Origin: Branchiostoma floridae
Lineage: Eukaryota > Chordata > Leptocardii > Amphioxiformes > Branchiostomatidae
Direction of reading: 5' to 3'
Assembly (NCBI RefSeq): GCF_000003815.2
Contig: NC_049990.1
Location: 9,291,115-9,355,114 of the forward strand
Length of the DNA: 64,000 bases
Shown here: in pieces, positions 31,901 through 44,800 of the stretch
Layout of the letters: the number at the start of each line of letters is the position of its first letter
How positions within the stretch are numbered: position 1 is the first letter of the stretch
Translations under genes and position numbers: made by a program
Notes under the pieces: generated by a model
The model's input: the letters and a program-made list of their open reading frames with translations, nothing else
Told to the model about the DNA's origin: nothing
The model's database searches: none

Positions 31901-34900
31901 AGCTTGGCATCTTTCCATATTTCATCAGTGGAGAGAATTGCCTGTCACGCAAGCGTTGATTCTGAGGCAAGAATATCACACAGTTGGATTAGTTCTTCCA
32001 CGTTTCCTGGCATCAGAAATTTTGGTAGCAGTAATTCGGGTTTGACACGAAATTGAACTGGAGAGAGAATGCAATACATCAAATGATTTGTTCATATGAC
32101 TGTAAATTCCAACTTGATTTTGGGATACAAGGAGAAAGGTTGTTTTGTATAGCGTTTAAAGTTTGCAGTTGAAACCACAGACTGAAGATCTGTATAACAG
32201 AACTGTTGATAATTAAATAGTTCGGAAATGGGTATTCACATGCAGTGTAAGAATGTGAAGTAGAAAATTGAAGGCAAAAATAAAACCATTCCAGTATGTG
32301 ATAGTGAAAAACTTTCCACAGTTTGAAGGTAGAATATGTTTATCTGATTTCTCTAACAAGTGTGTGTTCCAGAATCCATGTTATGCATTGCTCTACTAGT
32401 ACCAATCTAAGGAAGAATTCTCTGCCTAATAAAAATCAAGCATGCACAGATGAAAAGCATGGCAAGCTGCATCTAAGATTCTCATTTTGAAGGTTTGTAG
32501 GAGCATGACGAAAGGAGGTACGCAAAACAAGAAGGCTAAAAATAAGTTGTGTAATATATTTTCATGCTATTTGAGAATGTTTTCTGCAATATCATAGTAA
32601 TAACACAATTGGGCTGCCTCCAGGACCTCTGTCCTGGGATGGAAATTTACTTGCTGAGACGGATATATAAATTTCACCACATTCATACAAAAAATCTGAA
32701 CTTCTTAACATCATATTGACCTTAAAATGACAGATTTAACAACAAAAATTAGCAACATGGGCTTATCAACCATGAATAGGACAAAATATGTAAATCATGG
32801 AGACAGCCCTGAAGGGACCTACTGCTGACTCCTGCTGATTTCTGTCTGAATTTGGTTTATCATTTATGCCAATAAACAAACAAAAAGAGAACATTCTTGA
32901 TTGTAATGTCCATGTGTTCAATCCTGCTACAATTAATAAGCACTAGTACTAGTATATTGAGCCTTTTTCAGAAAGAATTTATTTTGTAGATGGTAATTGC
33001 CCAAATTTACTATATTACAAACATGATGTATACATGTAGGAGAGAACTGAAAATCAGATCGCAGCACTTTTAGTTTTACTCCAGTGTTACATACGCCCCT
33101 CAGATATCACTTTGTACCACTTCCACAGTGACTGAAGATGGTCTGGCATCATTATGAAAATTCATCAAAGCAGCAAGATGAAAGTACTTGAATCAGTATC
33201 ATGCTCTTTTCCTACAGCGAATTTGGCTAGCACTGTTGGTGCCTACATCAATCAAAAGGGAACCTTTGTCAATGTAATGAGGATTATTCTGTAGTCAGAA
33301 GTGGTAAAGGCAACTTCTATCAGTGAATAGAGCACCTGTTTCCTTGGATAATTTTTTATGAACACCTTGATGGATAAAACACAACACAGCTGGGTGTTTT
33401 TGTATCATGGATCTGACAGATGGGCTTGAAGACTTGTATGAGACCATATTGTACGGTACCTTTCCATCTGTTATCTCATTTTACGTTTTGTGTCTTTTTT
33501 GTTCGATACAGCATTTTGTACTGTTACAAGTAAACTGCATAATTTTTTATGTACAGTACTACATGTTTGTCTTGCATTTATATTGATGTAATTTGATCTC
33601 TATCTGATTCAGTTTTCTCTTTATTTTTGTACCAACATGAGCAACAGTTGGAGACTGTCGGACAGCATCTTATAATATTAGCTTGACAGAGGAAACGTTA
33701 TTTATCATCTGTTTAGAACGTTTTTATTTTGAATAAAAATTATTGTTATATCAATTTTCTATATGCCATTTAAATACACTATGATTATCAATGGTAGTAA
33801 CTGAATCAGATGTAGTACCAATCATCAAAGATTGGAATAAGCCACATCAATTACATGTATGTCTCAGTGTGCGGAAATGTCACATAGTGATTGTGAAGTA
33901 GAGGAAATTCAATACATCTTTAAATTTATGAAGAAACAAAGTGGCATCATGAATTACCATATACATGCATTATAAGTCATTGACCTGGAGTAGCCTAATT
34001 GTTTTCAGGCTTCTGCTGTTGAGGAATACATGTATTTATAATGATGCATTTAGAAGATTCCTTTCAATCCTTTCAGGAAGTGGTGGGAAACATTCCCCCA
34101 TTGACTGGAGGTTAATGGCCCTTTAATACATTCCCACCCATGTGAGTGGGAGGGTTGGTATTAAAGGAGGCGTCTATGTGCACGTTTTTTCTCTCATTAA
34201 AAAGGATAAGGAGCCAGGAGTAGGAAGCAGATACTGTAACTTTACTTATTTTGGCATTGAGACCTAGTTTTACATTATGAGGGGAAAGGAGATTTTGTGG
34301 TGTTTTATCTTTTAAATTTGTGTTTGAAACAATTCTGTAGTACTGAGTTTCAATAAAAAACAAACATATTTTTTGGTGATGTGATCTCCAATTTGTGGTC
34401 GCTACAAACGGCATACCTGTACTTTTTAAGATTACAGTACCTTATGTATGAGATATTGGTTAATTATGTTCCTAAAGAATTGTTTTGAAACAGTTTGATA
34501 TAAAAAAGCAACCATTCATTCATGCAAAGAAACTCCAGGAGCTAAGGAAGCTTGCAGGATGCAAAGCACAATGGAAAAGGATGAAGAAAGACTGAATATT
34601 AAATGCAGCTATAGGACTTTCCAAAGACTATAGATGCAGAACCTAGTGACTGATTATGATCTTTCAATGGATGCTTTGTCTGGGTGAAATTAATAACTAG
34701 CAAATATGTCATAGGAAGTGTTACACATGCTTCTTGTTGATAGTTACTTCACTTGTAAGTAATAACACTGACCTAAAGTAACCAAATACTCATCAGTATA
34801 AATTTATTCACTGAACATATTCAACTAGAAGAAAATCTTTGTATTTTAAATTTGTTATTCCTTGAATATGTGGCTTTAATTTCTTGCCTTTCATTTTCTT

Positions 34901-36290
34901 CATCTGCATGCTTTTCTTTCCTTCGATATGTAAAAAACTTGGTTGACAAATTGACGAAGTTAGCAAAGACTGCATAAACAGCACAAACTTCCTTTTTCAC
35001 AGCAATCTGAGCTCTTTATAGGAATTGATGTATAGAACCCCTTGTGAAAAATGTCATGCCGCACAAACACTTACATGTATCATAAAGGACAGCTTCACTA
35101 TCTCGCGGGAGGTATTGTCCCAGACCATTACCTTAATCCAACGATGCCAGTTAAAACAATTTTCTCTCTGCGTTGAGGAATGACAGTGTCTTTAGATGTG
35201 CAGTGAAGACTGCCATCTCCCATTTGTGCACAGACAGGCGTGGGTGGCCATTTAATAGCTACATGTATGCATAACTTAACAGTCACTCAATATGCAAAGA
35301 AGACATGGGATCTCTGGGATGCCCTTTTTGATGTACATGTAGGCCTTTATGTTGCTTTGATACTGTTGTTGCTAATGTTACAAAAGCTCTCATTGCCACC
35401 AAGTACTGTTTTTGCGCAGTGTTTGGCACAATAGGGCATTTTCATAAAGCTCCCATCCTTGTTTCGTTAAATTTGTTCATTTATTCAGCGCATTGTGCTC
35501 TAGAGCTTAACCCTTAGCACACTGTTTGGTCGTTTTAGCTGTTTCTCTAATAGAAAAGCACACTGTTTGAATCTTTGATCGTTTTAGCTGTTTCTCTATT
35601 ATTTGTGCTTCTCTATTAGAGAAACAGCTAAGACAACCTATTGGTTACATGTTTAGGCAGGAGAAGGTTTAAGATACACAGATAACATGACCATTGAACT
35701 GACAATTTCATTTAAGACATTGACACTTGTGGATCATAGTTCTCAGATCACAAAGTTACAATAAAATCATCTACTACTACTAGTAGTAGTTAGTAATTGT
35801 TACTAAGCCACCATTGTTTCTTTTAGCCCTGTCCTTGCTAAGGTGGTTGTTTGTCACAAGATTTGTGCTTGTTATTGTAATAGACCATTATGTTGCCATG
35901 AATGAATTAAATAGCATTCAGGTATCTTCGTTCTGTAACAGTTACATTTTATCTGAGAGATTCTGAATGAAACCATAAAGATTTGTAAATTTGTTTTAAA
36001 TTTGTAAAAGTTTATGCAATATTTAAAAACCAACATAACTAGATGTGATGCTCATGGCTGTAGGGACAATTGTTTTGTTTAGATGAAAAGTAGTTTTGAG
36101 TTTTCGATTATAATTGGAAGAAACAAGTTAGGTACAAAGACATCCAAGTGATCAACAACCTTGTAAAAAATTCTCAACTGACAGCCTCTCCAAATTAAGG
36201 CATATCCCTTCTGCTTTTTACCATGGTTTGTGCATCGGATATTACTCAATTTGGTCTGAGCCGGAAAGTACTGACGCATATCCTCTTGTC
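28986..36290. other. Gene-free stretch
   Basis: Seven kilobases of AT-rich DNA without a supportable gene. It contains local duplications only, such as GTTTTAGCTGTTTCTCTA twice and once inverted at 35530-35625, and the near-palindrome CTACTACTACTAGTAGTAGT at about 35771. Confidence 0.45.
35513..35640. repeat. Nested direct and inverted repeat of GTTTTAGCTGTTTCTCTA
   Basis: The word occurs near 35532 and 35580 with the preceding GCACACTGTTTG also doubled. Its inverse, TAGAGAAACAGCTAAGAC, follows near 35617. This would fold into a stem; its function is unknown. Confidence 0.6.
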
Positions 36291-37281
36291 GTGACAAGAA
36301 GATGATACCAAACATTGTGGGTGTACTTAAAAAGAAATCCTTTCCTGTCATACCTGTAACAGGGAGCCCTCAGCTGTATTTCGTCATTAGATATGGAATC
36401 TGTGAATGTCTGTCCTTGGTGCTAACTAATTACTGTTGTGCTGATGGCTTTGTTCATGCACATTTCCTGATAACACATTGTTCTTTTATTGCCAAACAAG
36501 TTGATGTAAAGTATGAACTGCCACATATCCACTTGTTGTACATTAGGGAGGCCCATACTCACATTTGGTAAAAACTACCTAGTTTGGAAGGCTGATTTTT
36601 CTGTTTCTGACACTTATTTGGCCTTTTTTTTATTGATTTTCGACTTTTCGTATAGTATTTGCTAGGCTTGTGAAAAGAAGATGATAATAGACATTGTGAA
36701 TTCAAAAATAAATAATTTCCTGTCACAGGAACCTGTAACAGAGAGCCCTCAGCTATATTTCCTCATTAGATATGGAATCTTTGAATGTCTCTGTCCTTGG
36801 TGCTAACTAATTACTGTTGTTCATGCACATTTCCTGATGATACATTGTTTTTTTATTGTCAAACAAGTTGATGTAAAGTATGCATTGCCACATATCCACT
36901 TGTTGTACATTAGGGAGGCCCATACTCACATTTGGTAATAACTACCTAGTTTGGAAGGCTGGATTTTTTTGTTTCTGACACTTATTAAGTTATTTGGCCT
37001 TTTTTTTATTGATTTTCGACTTTTCGTATATAGTATGTGCTAGGCTTGTGACAAGAAGATGATAATACACATTGTGGGTGTGATTTCAAAAATAATCATT
37101 TCCTGTCATACCTGTAACAGAGAGCCCTCAGCTATATTTCCTCATTAGATATTTCCTCTTTGAATGTCTCTGTCCTTGGTGCTGACTAATTATACTGTTG
37201 TGCTGATGGCAAGTACACGTGGCTTCGTTCGTGCACATTTCCTGATGACACGTCATTCTTGTAATGCCAAACAAATGGATG
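36291..37281. repeat. Tandem repeat, about 2.6 units of 378-379 bp
   Basis: The unit start GTGAcAAGAAGATGATA is at 36291, 36670 and 37048, giving periods of 379 and 378. Shared blocks include CAGAGAGCCCTCAGCTATATTTCCTC, GTCCTTGGTGCT and CACATATCCACTTGTTGTACATTAGGG. The third unit is cut short. Units differ by substitutions and small indels, so the array is not recent. Confidence 0.88.
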
Positions 37282-39994
37282 TAATTCTCTAGCAAGCACT
37301 TCAATCAGAGGGGACAGATGGGTATTGCCATTACCATGTAGAAATTACAATCAGGCTGCATATTGGAATTGGGAATCATGCTAGATTAAATGGAAGGCAA
37401 ATCGAAGACCATGTGTTATGTAAAAACCAGGTTAGCATTTAATATTATAATAGTGAACTGTAAGGTTAGTACAAAAGCCTAAAAAAATTTACGAATGTAC
37501 ATGATGCCTAATTTCGAAAAATCTTACACTGATACAATTCTTTTCCGTATTAGCTTGTTGATCATTTATTTGTCTACTATCATCCACATGTATCATATAA
37601 GCATTTTGCAAGCATACTTACTATCAGAGATCATAGTTGACATTGTTGTTCACTTGTGTCACCTTTAGATATACATATACATTAGTTACAATTCATCTCG
37701 TTTTGTCAATTTTTCCCAAATCAAAGGCCCTGGTTCTTGATGAAAGGTTTTTCTTTGATTTTCATGCTGGCAAAAAGTACAGCTAAAATACAGTCAGTGA
37801 CAAGACCAGCTGGGTAGATGTTGTGTGTGCCAATTCTCACTGTATGCTGTCGCAACACAGATGAAATAAAGCAAGTTAAGAGGGCACACCCCAGTTTATT
37901 TCAGGTTTGAATTGCAGGCTACACACCCTCAAGTCTAGCGACCATCTCTCTCGGGAATTATCCTGAAGCATAATAACTGTATATGGGGTGAGAGGATATA
38001 CCTTCAGCTACAAGTACAAGACCAACTGAGTTCTGATCCTTCAACTTCTGTAATTTTGAAAAATTAGAGGGAAAGGCATTAATTATGTAAAAAATAAAGC
38101 ACAAAATTGGGCATTTTTGCCTTGGATAAAAGTCATTAGAAATATTTTTTGGGCAACTACGACTGGTGTTGTCAGAAAAAGAAAAACATAGCAAGTAATT
38201 GAGCCAATCATAAAGAAAATTCTTCTTTAACTACTGTTAATCATCCACAGCATGCGATATTGCAACTTTGCTTACACAGCACCTCAGAGGTCAATCTAGG
38301 ACAGGGAACTGCTTTACATTCAAGGCGTACAGATACCCGGAAATGAGGTTTGGGCCAAACACAATTTTCACCCAAAACGCACAGTTTCCTACATGTACGA
38401 TTTTCAGCCATGTTCGTATCAAATGTCATTTCGCAGCAGATTATGAAAAATATGATCTCAAACCCATACCCTCGAAGCCCTTTCGTCACTTTTTGGTCAC
38501 GCACTACCACCGACCCCTGTCACGGAAGAACTGTGGGGTGTGCACCGTTAAATTTAGATTCTGTGCTTCTAGGGCTTTCTGGTGTATCAGCCCCTCAACC
38601 TACATCAGCCAATATAAGATAAAAAATGTACTGAAAAAAGAATTATCTTAAGAAAACATACCTAGAAGAAATGTATCTCTTATCACTTGGCTCAAAATGT
38701 ACATTTTTCAAAAATGCCTTGAAATTGATTCTGGGCAGAAATTGAGATGCTTGTGAAGCACGCATTCAACTACATGTGTGCCAAATTTATTACTTCTAAA
38801 CAAATTTGCACAATTGTGCTGCTAGACTCATGATGATTCTCATACAAATGTATGTAGGCCAATTGCTGCTAGCTGTAGAATGCTTGGAAAATCAGCTTCG
38901 ATTCTTTGATCACTCCTGACTTGTCTATCTGGTGTCAGTTCTGTCAGTCAGATTATAGCAACATTCACTGATAAGACAGAAATGGGTAATGTCTCCTTTG
39001 AGGTCATTGACACCTAAGCCTAAAGCAAATACATGAAGTTATTAGACTCATTGTAGCCTTGCCATCAATATTGCAAGCTGTCAGACTTTGCAATAAAATG
39101 CTTGAGTGAATGAACCAAGATTATACTTCAGAAATGTTGAACTTGTGTGGACCAATCTAATTTTGGCAGAACTCGAGTAAGTGTGACTGGTATGTTTATG
39201 GATGATCATACGAGGAAATACGTACTAGTATAGTAGTAATAGCAGGATTAAGTGCTGGCTGGGGAAGTGTGTAAATTAGGATGAGAGTCAACAGAAATTA
39301 CAGTCTTTAGAGTTTAGTGTGTAATCAAATCTTAAATCCATAGTTAGCTATGGTCTATTTACACTTACAGGGCTGTTTTCGGCTTCTAGATGATTTCCAT
39401 TCCGGCTTATGTATTGTTTTTGAACCCATTTTAATTTTTGTTACCAAATCAATCATAACTGACATAAGTTTACAAGAATATGTTTTAATCAATTTTATGT
39501 CAGATGCACAATGTTCATATGAAAAATATTTTAAAGCTGCCAGACTTTTGATTTGCAGGTCTGTGATGCCTTGATATGAAACGTCTAAGTAATTACTTGG
39601 TAGCTAGGTGGAAAGGTACTGCTTGTGAAATAATGAAAGCTCGCTGTCACTAGACATTCTACTTCCAGTTTTAATTGAAAAATTGACTGGGATGAATAGT
39701 TGTTTTCATCTGTATATGTGCTAGGGGGAATGTTATGGATTTAATGTAGTACATTGTGTGGCCTCAGAAAAAATGTTTCTGGTTAGTTAACGGACCCGAG
39801 CAAAAAACTGCAAACCGTTGGTTGTCTTTTTTTTGGGAGGGGGGGGGGGGTGCTGGGTGAACCACTAGCCACAAAGAACATCTGAGTGTTGAAAACATTA
39901 AGAAATCATTTCAAAACTTGATTCCCCATTTCTGTTTCAATAGCAAAAGTGACATAAACAGACCCACCAAGAATGGCTCCCTTTTTTTGTGGAC
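37282..39994. other. Gene-free stretch
   Basis: No supportable gene. Frames around 38241-38651 are open on both strands, but lack any recognisable motif and are more likely an old repeat with locally higher GC. Confidence 0.4.
39837..39852. repeat. Poly-G tract
   Basis: GGGAGGG followed by about 12 G. It is a simple repeat. Confidence 0.6.
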
Positions 39995-40002
39995 ACAAGC
40001 AA

Positions 40003-40590
40003 TATTGTAAAATGGAGAAATGTTTGTGGTAGTTTTATGTTTGGGATTTTTGCTGTGACCGCTTCACTGCAAACTTCAATTAAAACCACCTCAAAAATTT
40101 TTGTTTTTATCTCTTTGCAAATGCCTACCCCCTTGTCTAAGCAATTCATATGCGCACTAATACATTTGTACATTGTACTGAGTGATGATTTATTGGTGGC
40201 ACCTGTTTGAAAAGACATGTAATCTTATAAGGGACAGATCAAACAAGAGCCCGATCTTTGAACTTTCAATGCATATTTGTCTTAAAGTGCCACATATCCA
40301 GAGGGTAGATACAGTATAGATCTATTACATTTGATCACGTCAACACTGCTGAAAGATCTATAACAGTTGATTATGCCAGCCCTGCCGAAAGCGACTGTTC
40401 CGTCCATCTGTATCACCCTTACCTAATCCCTCGTATGTGTTTTCCAACTGACCGTCCGTAAAGACACCGGGGATATCATTACTGTACCGTGTGTGTTTAC
40501 AGGGCTATTGCGAACTCAAAACCGCCGCGAACACTTAAATTATTTTCTTCTTACAATGAAATTTAATCCCTGCAAAATGCATTTACAGTA
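40003..40590. mobile_element. TACTGTAAAT-family element, copy 3, split by about 390 bp
   Basis: 40003-40108 matches the first half of the 25360 copy (ATTGTAAAATGGAGAAATGT, GTGGTAGTTTTATGTTTG, CACTGCAAACTTC, AAAACCACC). 40503-40590 matches the second half (CCGCCGCGAACACTTAAA, AATTTAATCCCTGC, AAATGCATTTACAGTA). The two halves are separated by unrelated DNA at about 40109-40502. This suggests that another sequence inserted into an older element, or that two partial copies lie close together. Confidence 0.6.
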
Positions 40591-41836
40591 TCATGTATGA
40601 TGCTGAAATGCCAGTGTCCTGATGCTTAGAATTTTCAGTTTTACATAATACAGTTTGTTGAAGTGTATTTTGATGGATCGGTTTGGCAGAAATGTAGAAA
40701 AGAAAAAAAGATAACCCCTTCCTGCCAACCATGTTATTTAGGGCAATAATCAGAAACACAACAATAATTTATGCAGGCTTAATGAGAATTAGCTATTAAT
40801 AACAGTTGCAATGTTTAATCACATCTTTGCTCCTTAAAATTAGCCTTCCTGTCAGTTTTGTGTAGGAATAAGATTCTACTGTTTGAAGTGCTTAAACTTA
40901 GTCACAGCCTTGTCGAATACGGTTACTATCAAACCAAAACAGAATCTGTTCAAAATAGGATTCATAGTTCACAAAATCAGCAGATGTCATTACCTATATA
41001 TGATTCCACCTACACATAATTCAAGTGCACAGTAGTGTAAGCAATGTAAATTATTGTTGTTAGTTACAATAAACATTATAGTACCTTCATGTTACTTATG
41101 TATACTAACTGGTTGGAAATTATAACCCACTTGATGAATATTAACTAGCGATATGACAGGCATACATGTAAGCATTGATAGAAGTCTTTTAGCTTTGAAC
41201 TTAAAATCATCTCTTTTTTAAATTGTGAAATTATTCCTGTACAAAGTTGCTGCATGCAATATTTTTTTTAAACAGGAGCTGAAAAATAGATCAACAGTCT
41301 TCGCACTTTCCCCTCCTAGTTACAACAGATTTGTGGTACTTATCCTGACTTAAACCAGTACCTGGAGTGCCCTTGCCACTGGTGGCCGTTAATTACAAAT
41401 TACGCTATTAGACCCTTAATGACCCAATCCATTCTCCTCCACACTTTGGGAGCATATGTCTGCAGCCCCGCTTTCCACGTGACGAGTCGTCATCAACATA
41501 ACGTGAAAGCATTAGTGATGCAGGCCGCAGATCTGCCTGCTTTACTCCAGCACTTATTCATGGGGCGCTTTAGAAATGCTAATGCAGTGTGGATATCAGG
41601 GAGGATATTGGGGATGATGGGTTGGTAGTACCATCAGTGTGCCCTCGTAACCGCTGGAGAGAAGACGACAGCTCTCGCAGGGATCATGCCGCAGCTACAA
41701 CACTCGCTCTCCGTAACGTAGGTCCTCTCTCCGTCTGCTCTCTCCAAAATTGATGCGCTGCCGAGGCGGCGCTGATCGGAGCGATAGTTCTGAGCCATTA
41801 CTCATCATCGTTGTCTTCCTCTTTGTGTTTCTGCAG
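40591..41836. other. Region before the first visible arrestin exon
   Basis: AT-rich to about 41380, then GC- and CT-richer to 41836 (CCGCTGGAGAGAAGACGACAGC, CTCTCCGTAACGTAGG). The CT-rich end may be a promoter or UTR, or only the polypyrimidine approach to the acceptor TTTCTGCAG at 41836. No first exon with an MGxKG-type start was found. Confidence 0.4.
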
Positions 41837-44800
41837 GGTCTTCAAGAAATCCAGCCCAAATGGAAAGGTAGGATACTCCTTGTTTGTTCCTTTTTCCTGT
41901 CATGTTCTTTTGTCATAGTAAAGAACTCCAATTTTGATTCAAGGGAAAAAAAATGGATGCATTGTAGGATGAAAGAAAATATAGTTTAGCTGTGTGGCTT
42001 TATAGAATCTGTGTATAGAATGAAGGGTTCAATAAAGGATTCTGTGGCACATGTTGGAAAGTACTATAGAATTTTATATGTATATCCTGCTGACAGTTTA
42101 ATGTATATGAATATTGAAAGCAGTGCCAACTAGCACATTGCTTTGATTTCTTTTTGGAATAAACAGAAATGGCATAGGCTTGGATATAGGAAATGTTTTT
42201 TTTTTAATCTTAGTTCTTTCAACAACTGCCTGTTATGAATTTTGTTACCCATTGTTTATCATTGAAATTATAACTGTTTTGTTCAGAGTTCTCTGCTGGG
42301 ATGAAGTACTAACCTAAAAGCCACCAGTATGACACTCTGTACTTGTGTTTGCATTTACTGCCCCCCGACATTACAAGCCAATGCCGCCCATCAATTTAGC
42401 GAAGAGGTAGCGCATGACCCATTGCGTGAGACACCTGCTTAAAAGGCGACCCGCAAAACACTTTGGCATCATAAACGCTAGGTCCAGTCACACGGCCAGA
42501 AGAGTATACTTAGGCGAAAAACTAGGATTTGAATAGATATTTCCTCATAGACATGACCTCTCAATGTTGATATATATGCATCAGTAGCTAGCAGCATTTG
42601 GCATTTCAGGGAGTCTGACTTATGCACTCGTACGATTTCTGCCGATTACCATCTCGCCACTCTATGAACAGCCTTAGGATATGTCAGAATATGAATACAA
42701 ATGAACTGTCTTCTACACGCTGTGATGCTTCATCTCCGCCAGTCAGATTTGCATACTGCTGGTTTTCAAGCCTATAAACCTAATGGCAGGAAGTAACCTT
42801 GAAAGGCTACAAGGTGGAACAAAATGTGAATAATTATTACTTTTTAGGTGTTATCTTTCCACCGTGTCATCATATACAAAATCTGCAAAAACAAATAAAA
42901 ATTGGCATCTGGATCTGTAACTGTAAGAAATACCAGGCAACGGCCCTTAGTTGGGGTAGAGTGCGTAGGAACAGGTACAGCACAATTATTGCTTGTTCCT
43001 CAGATGTTGGGTCAGACCTTCTTTCTGAACTTGGCCAGGTCTGGTATTGTGGTGGTCGTATAATGGCAAAAGGTTCCACTCCAGTTCTTGGAAAGTATCT
43101 GTAGAGAATCTGTAGCATTGTCAGATCCATGATATTTATCAATTTTTTTGTTTTTTCCATAAAGCGTAATGGGCGGAAGTGAAGGCAGTGACAGGTCGTG
43201 AAGCGTACTGTTGCATGCGTGCGTGCGTGGGCGGATCAGAGCTAGTAGAAGTAGATTACCCTGGGAGTGTATCCAAGGAGACCTGTGGATAGAAGCAAAT
43301 TGCAATCTCCTGTTCTCTGGCATGTACACCATGTAGATATGTGAAAAGGCCAGGCCTGTCTTGATTTTCCTCCATTACCAAACTCAGGGCTTGGAAAAAC
43401 TAAAACCTCAGTCATAGTAAAAATTACAACATTTTACATCAGCTTATCATATACAAAATGTAGTTGTATATATGGGTATAGAAATTGACAGAACTGTGGC
43501 AAATGTTTTGGCGTCTTTCAGTTATAATTGACAGTCATGAATTTGTTTACAAATGATTCATAATTGTTAACATCTGTCTGCTTCTCTTCTAATTCCTGTG
43601 AACATGATCATATGTACAACTGGCTGTTGCCAGTTGTACATATGATTGTCAGAGTGTACGTTTTATGTAGTTGTAACATAACTCCACTCACAAACATAAT
43701 AAATTTACAGAGTGACACATTTCACTGTTCCCCATTGGTTTCTACAAGTGAATTTTGAATTTTCGAATTATTTTTTCGAATTACCACTCACAAACATGTT
43801 AGATTTACAGACACAGACTATTCTCCATTGCCACTGACGAAAGATAGTGGATGCTATCGAAAAGTCTGACTGTTTCCAAAATCATATCCAGTAGCTTGAG
43901 TAACTGCTTTTTGTGAATTCTCCACTGCGTTGTACAGGTGAATTTTTTATCTGATTTGTGTTTTGAATATCTCTAGTCCTCGCGGACTAGATGGGGATCA
44001 TAGATTGTAAATTTTGAATGGGGCCTGGTTAGGAACGATCTATTTTTAGACACAAATCAGGATGCAAGGACAGCGTGCAATCATCCCAGGAATCAATTAT
44101 TGTTTGAACACTCAACAGCGGCACGATTTTCCAAAAGAATAATCATAAGAGGAAAATTTACGGTAAGTGATTCTGCCAGCATGCATCTAATTCATAATCT
44201 GTCCCATTACAAAATGTGCCATCCATAGAAATGGCTTTCAAGTGTACAAAGCTATTAGCTGACATAGTTTGTGCCATCGCATTTCTTTAAAAAAATAATG
44301 CGGAGGCGTACGCTTACAGATTTTCCTGGAAACTCAATCTTGTATTGTAGTGAGTAGAACGTAAAGTGAAATACAAAATTGGAACTGGGTGGTTCGACTT
44401 TTTATGTTGTAGACAGGCACAGTATTAGGAGGGGTTATGTAAAACTGATGTTGTGCACACACGTAACGTTAGTTCACCTTTATCCGCGGGGTTACCTATA
44501 TCCGCTGTGTTGCTAAACAGGCTATCCATGGATATCAAGTCGATGCACGGTAGTTTCAAATTGTACTATTTTCAAAATATTGCAGTTTGAAACCATCATC
44601 TGTCGACTTGATTTCCCGAAATACCTTTTCTCTTAAAAAGAACGGATAAAGGTTATCCTACGGATGAACTTTGTTGTTTTACTCTGAAAAAAAATTCTTG
44701 GCTTAGTATGCTGCCCCTGGCGGTGCCCTACACTGATTTCGGAACACGGTTCAATGAAATGCCTGAAAGGCTTCGAAAATCAATCTCTGTACGTTCCGTG

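Noticed and set aside
36291-37281. CRISPR-like array
   Set aside because: Units are about 379 bp without short repeats and spacers, in a eukaryotic context.
38241-38651. Open frames up to 127 codons on both strands
   Set aside because: No recognisable domain, no conserved splice context, and open in several frames at once, as expected for an old GC-richer repeat.
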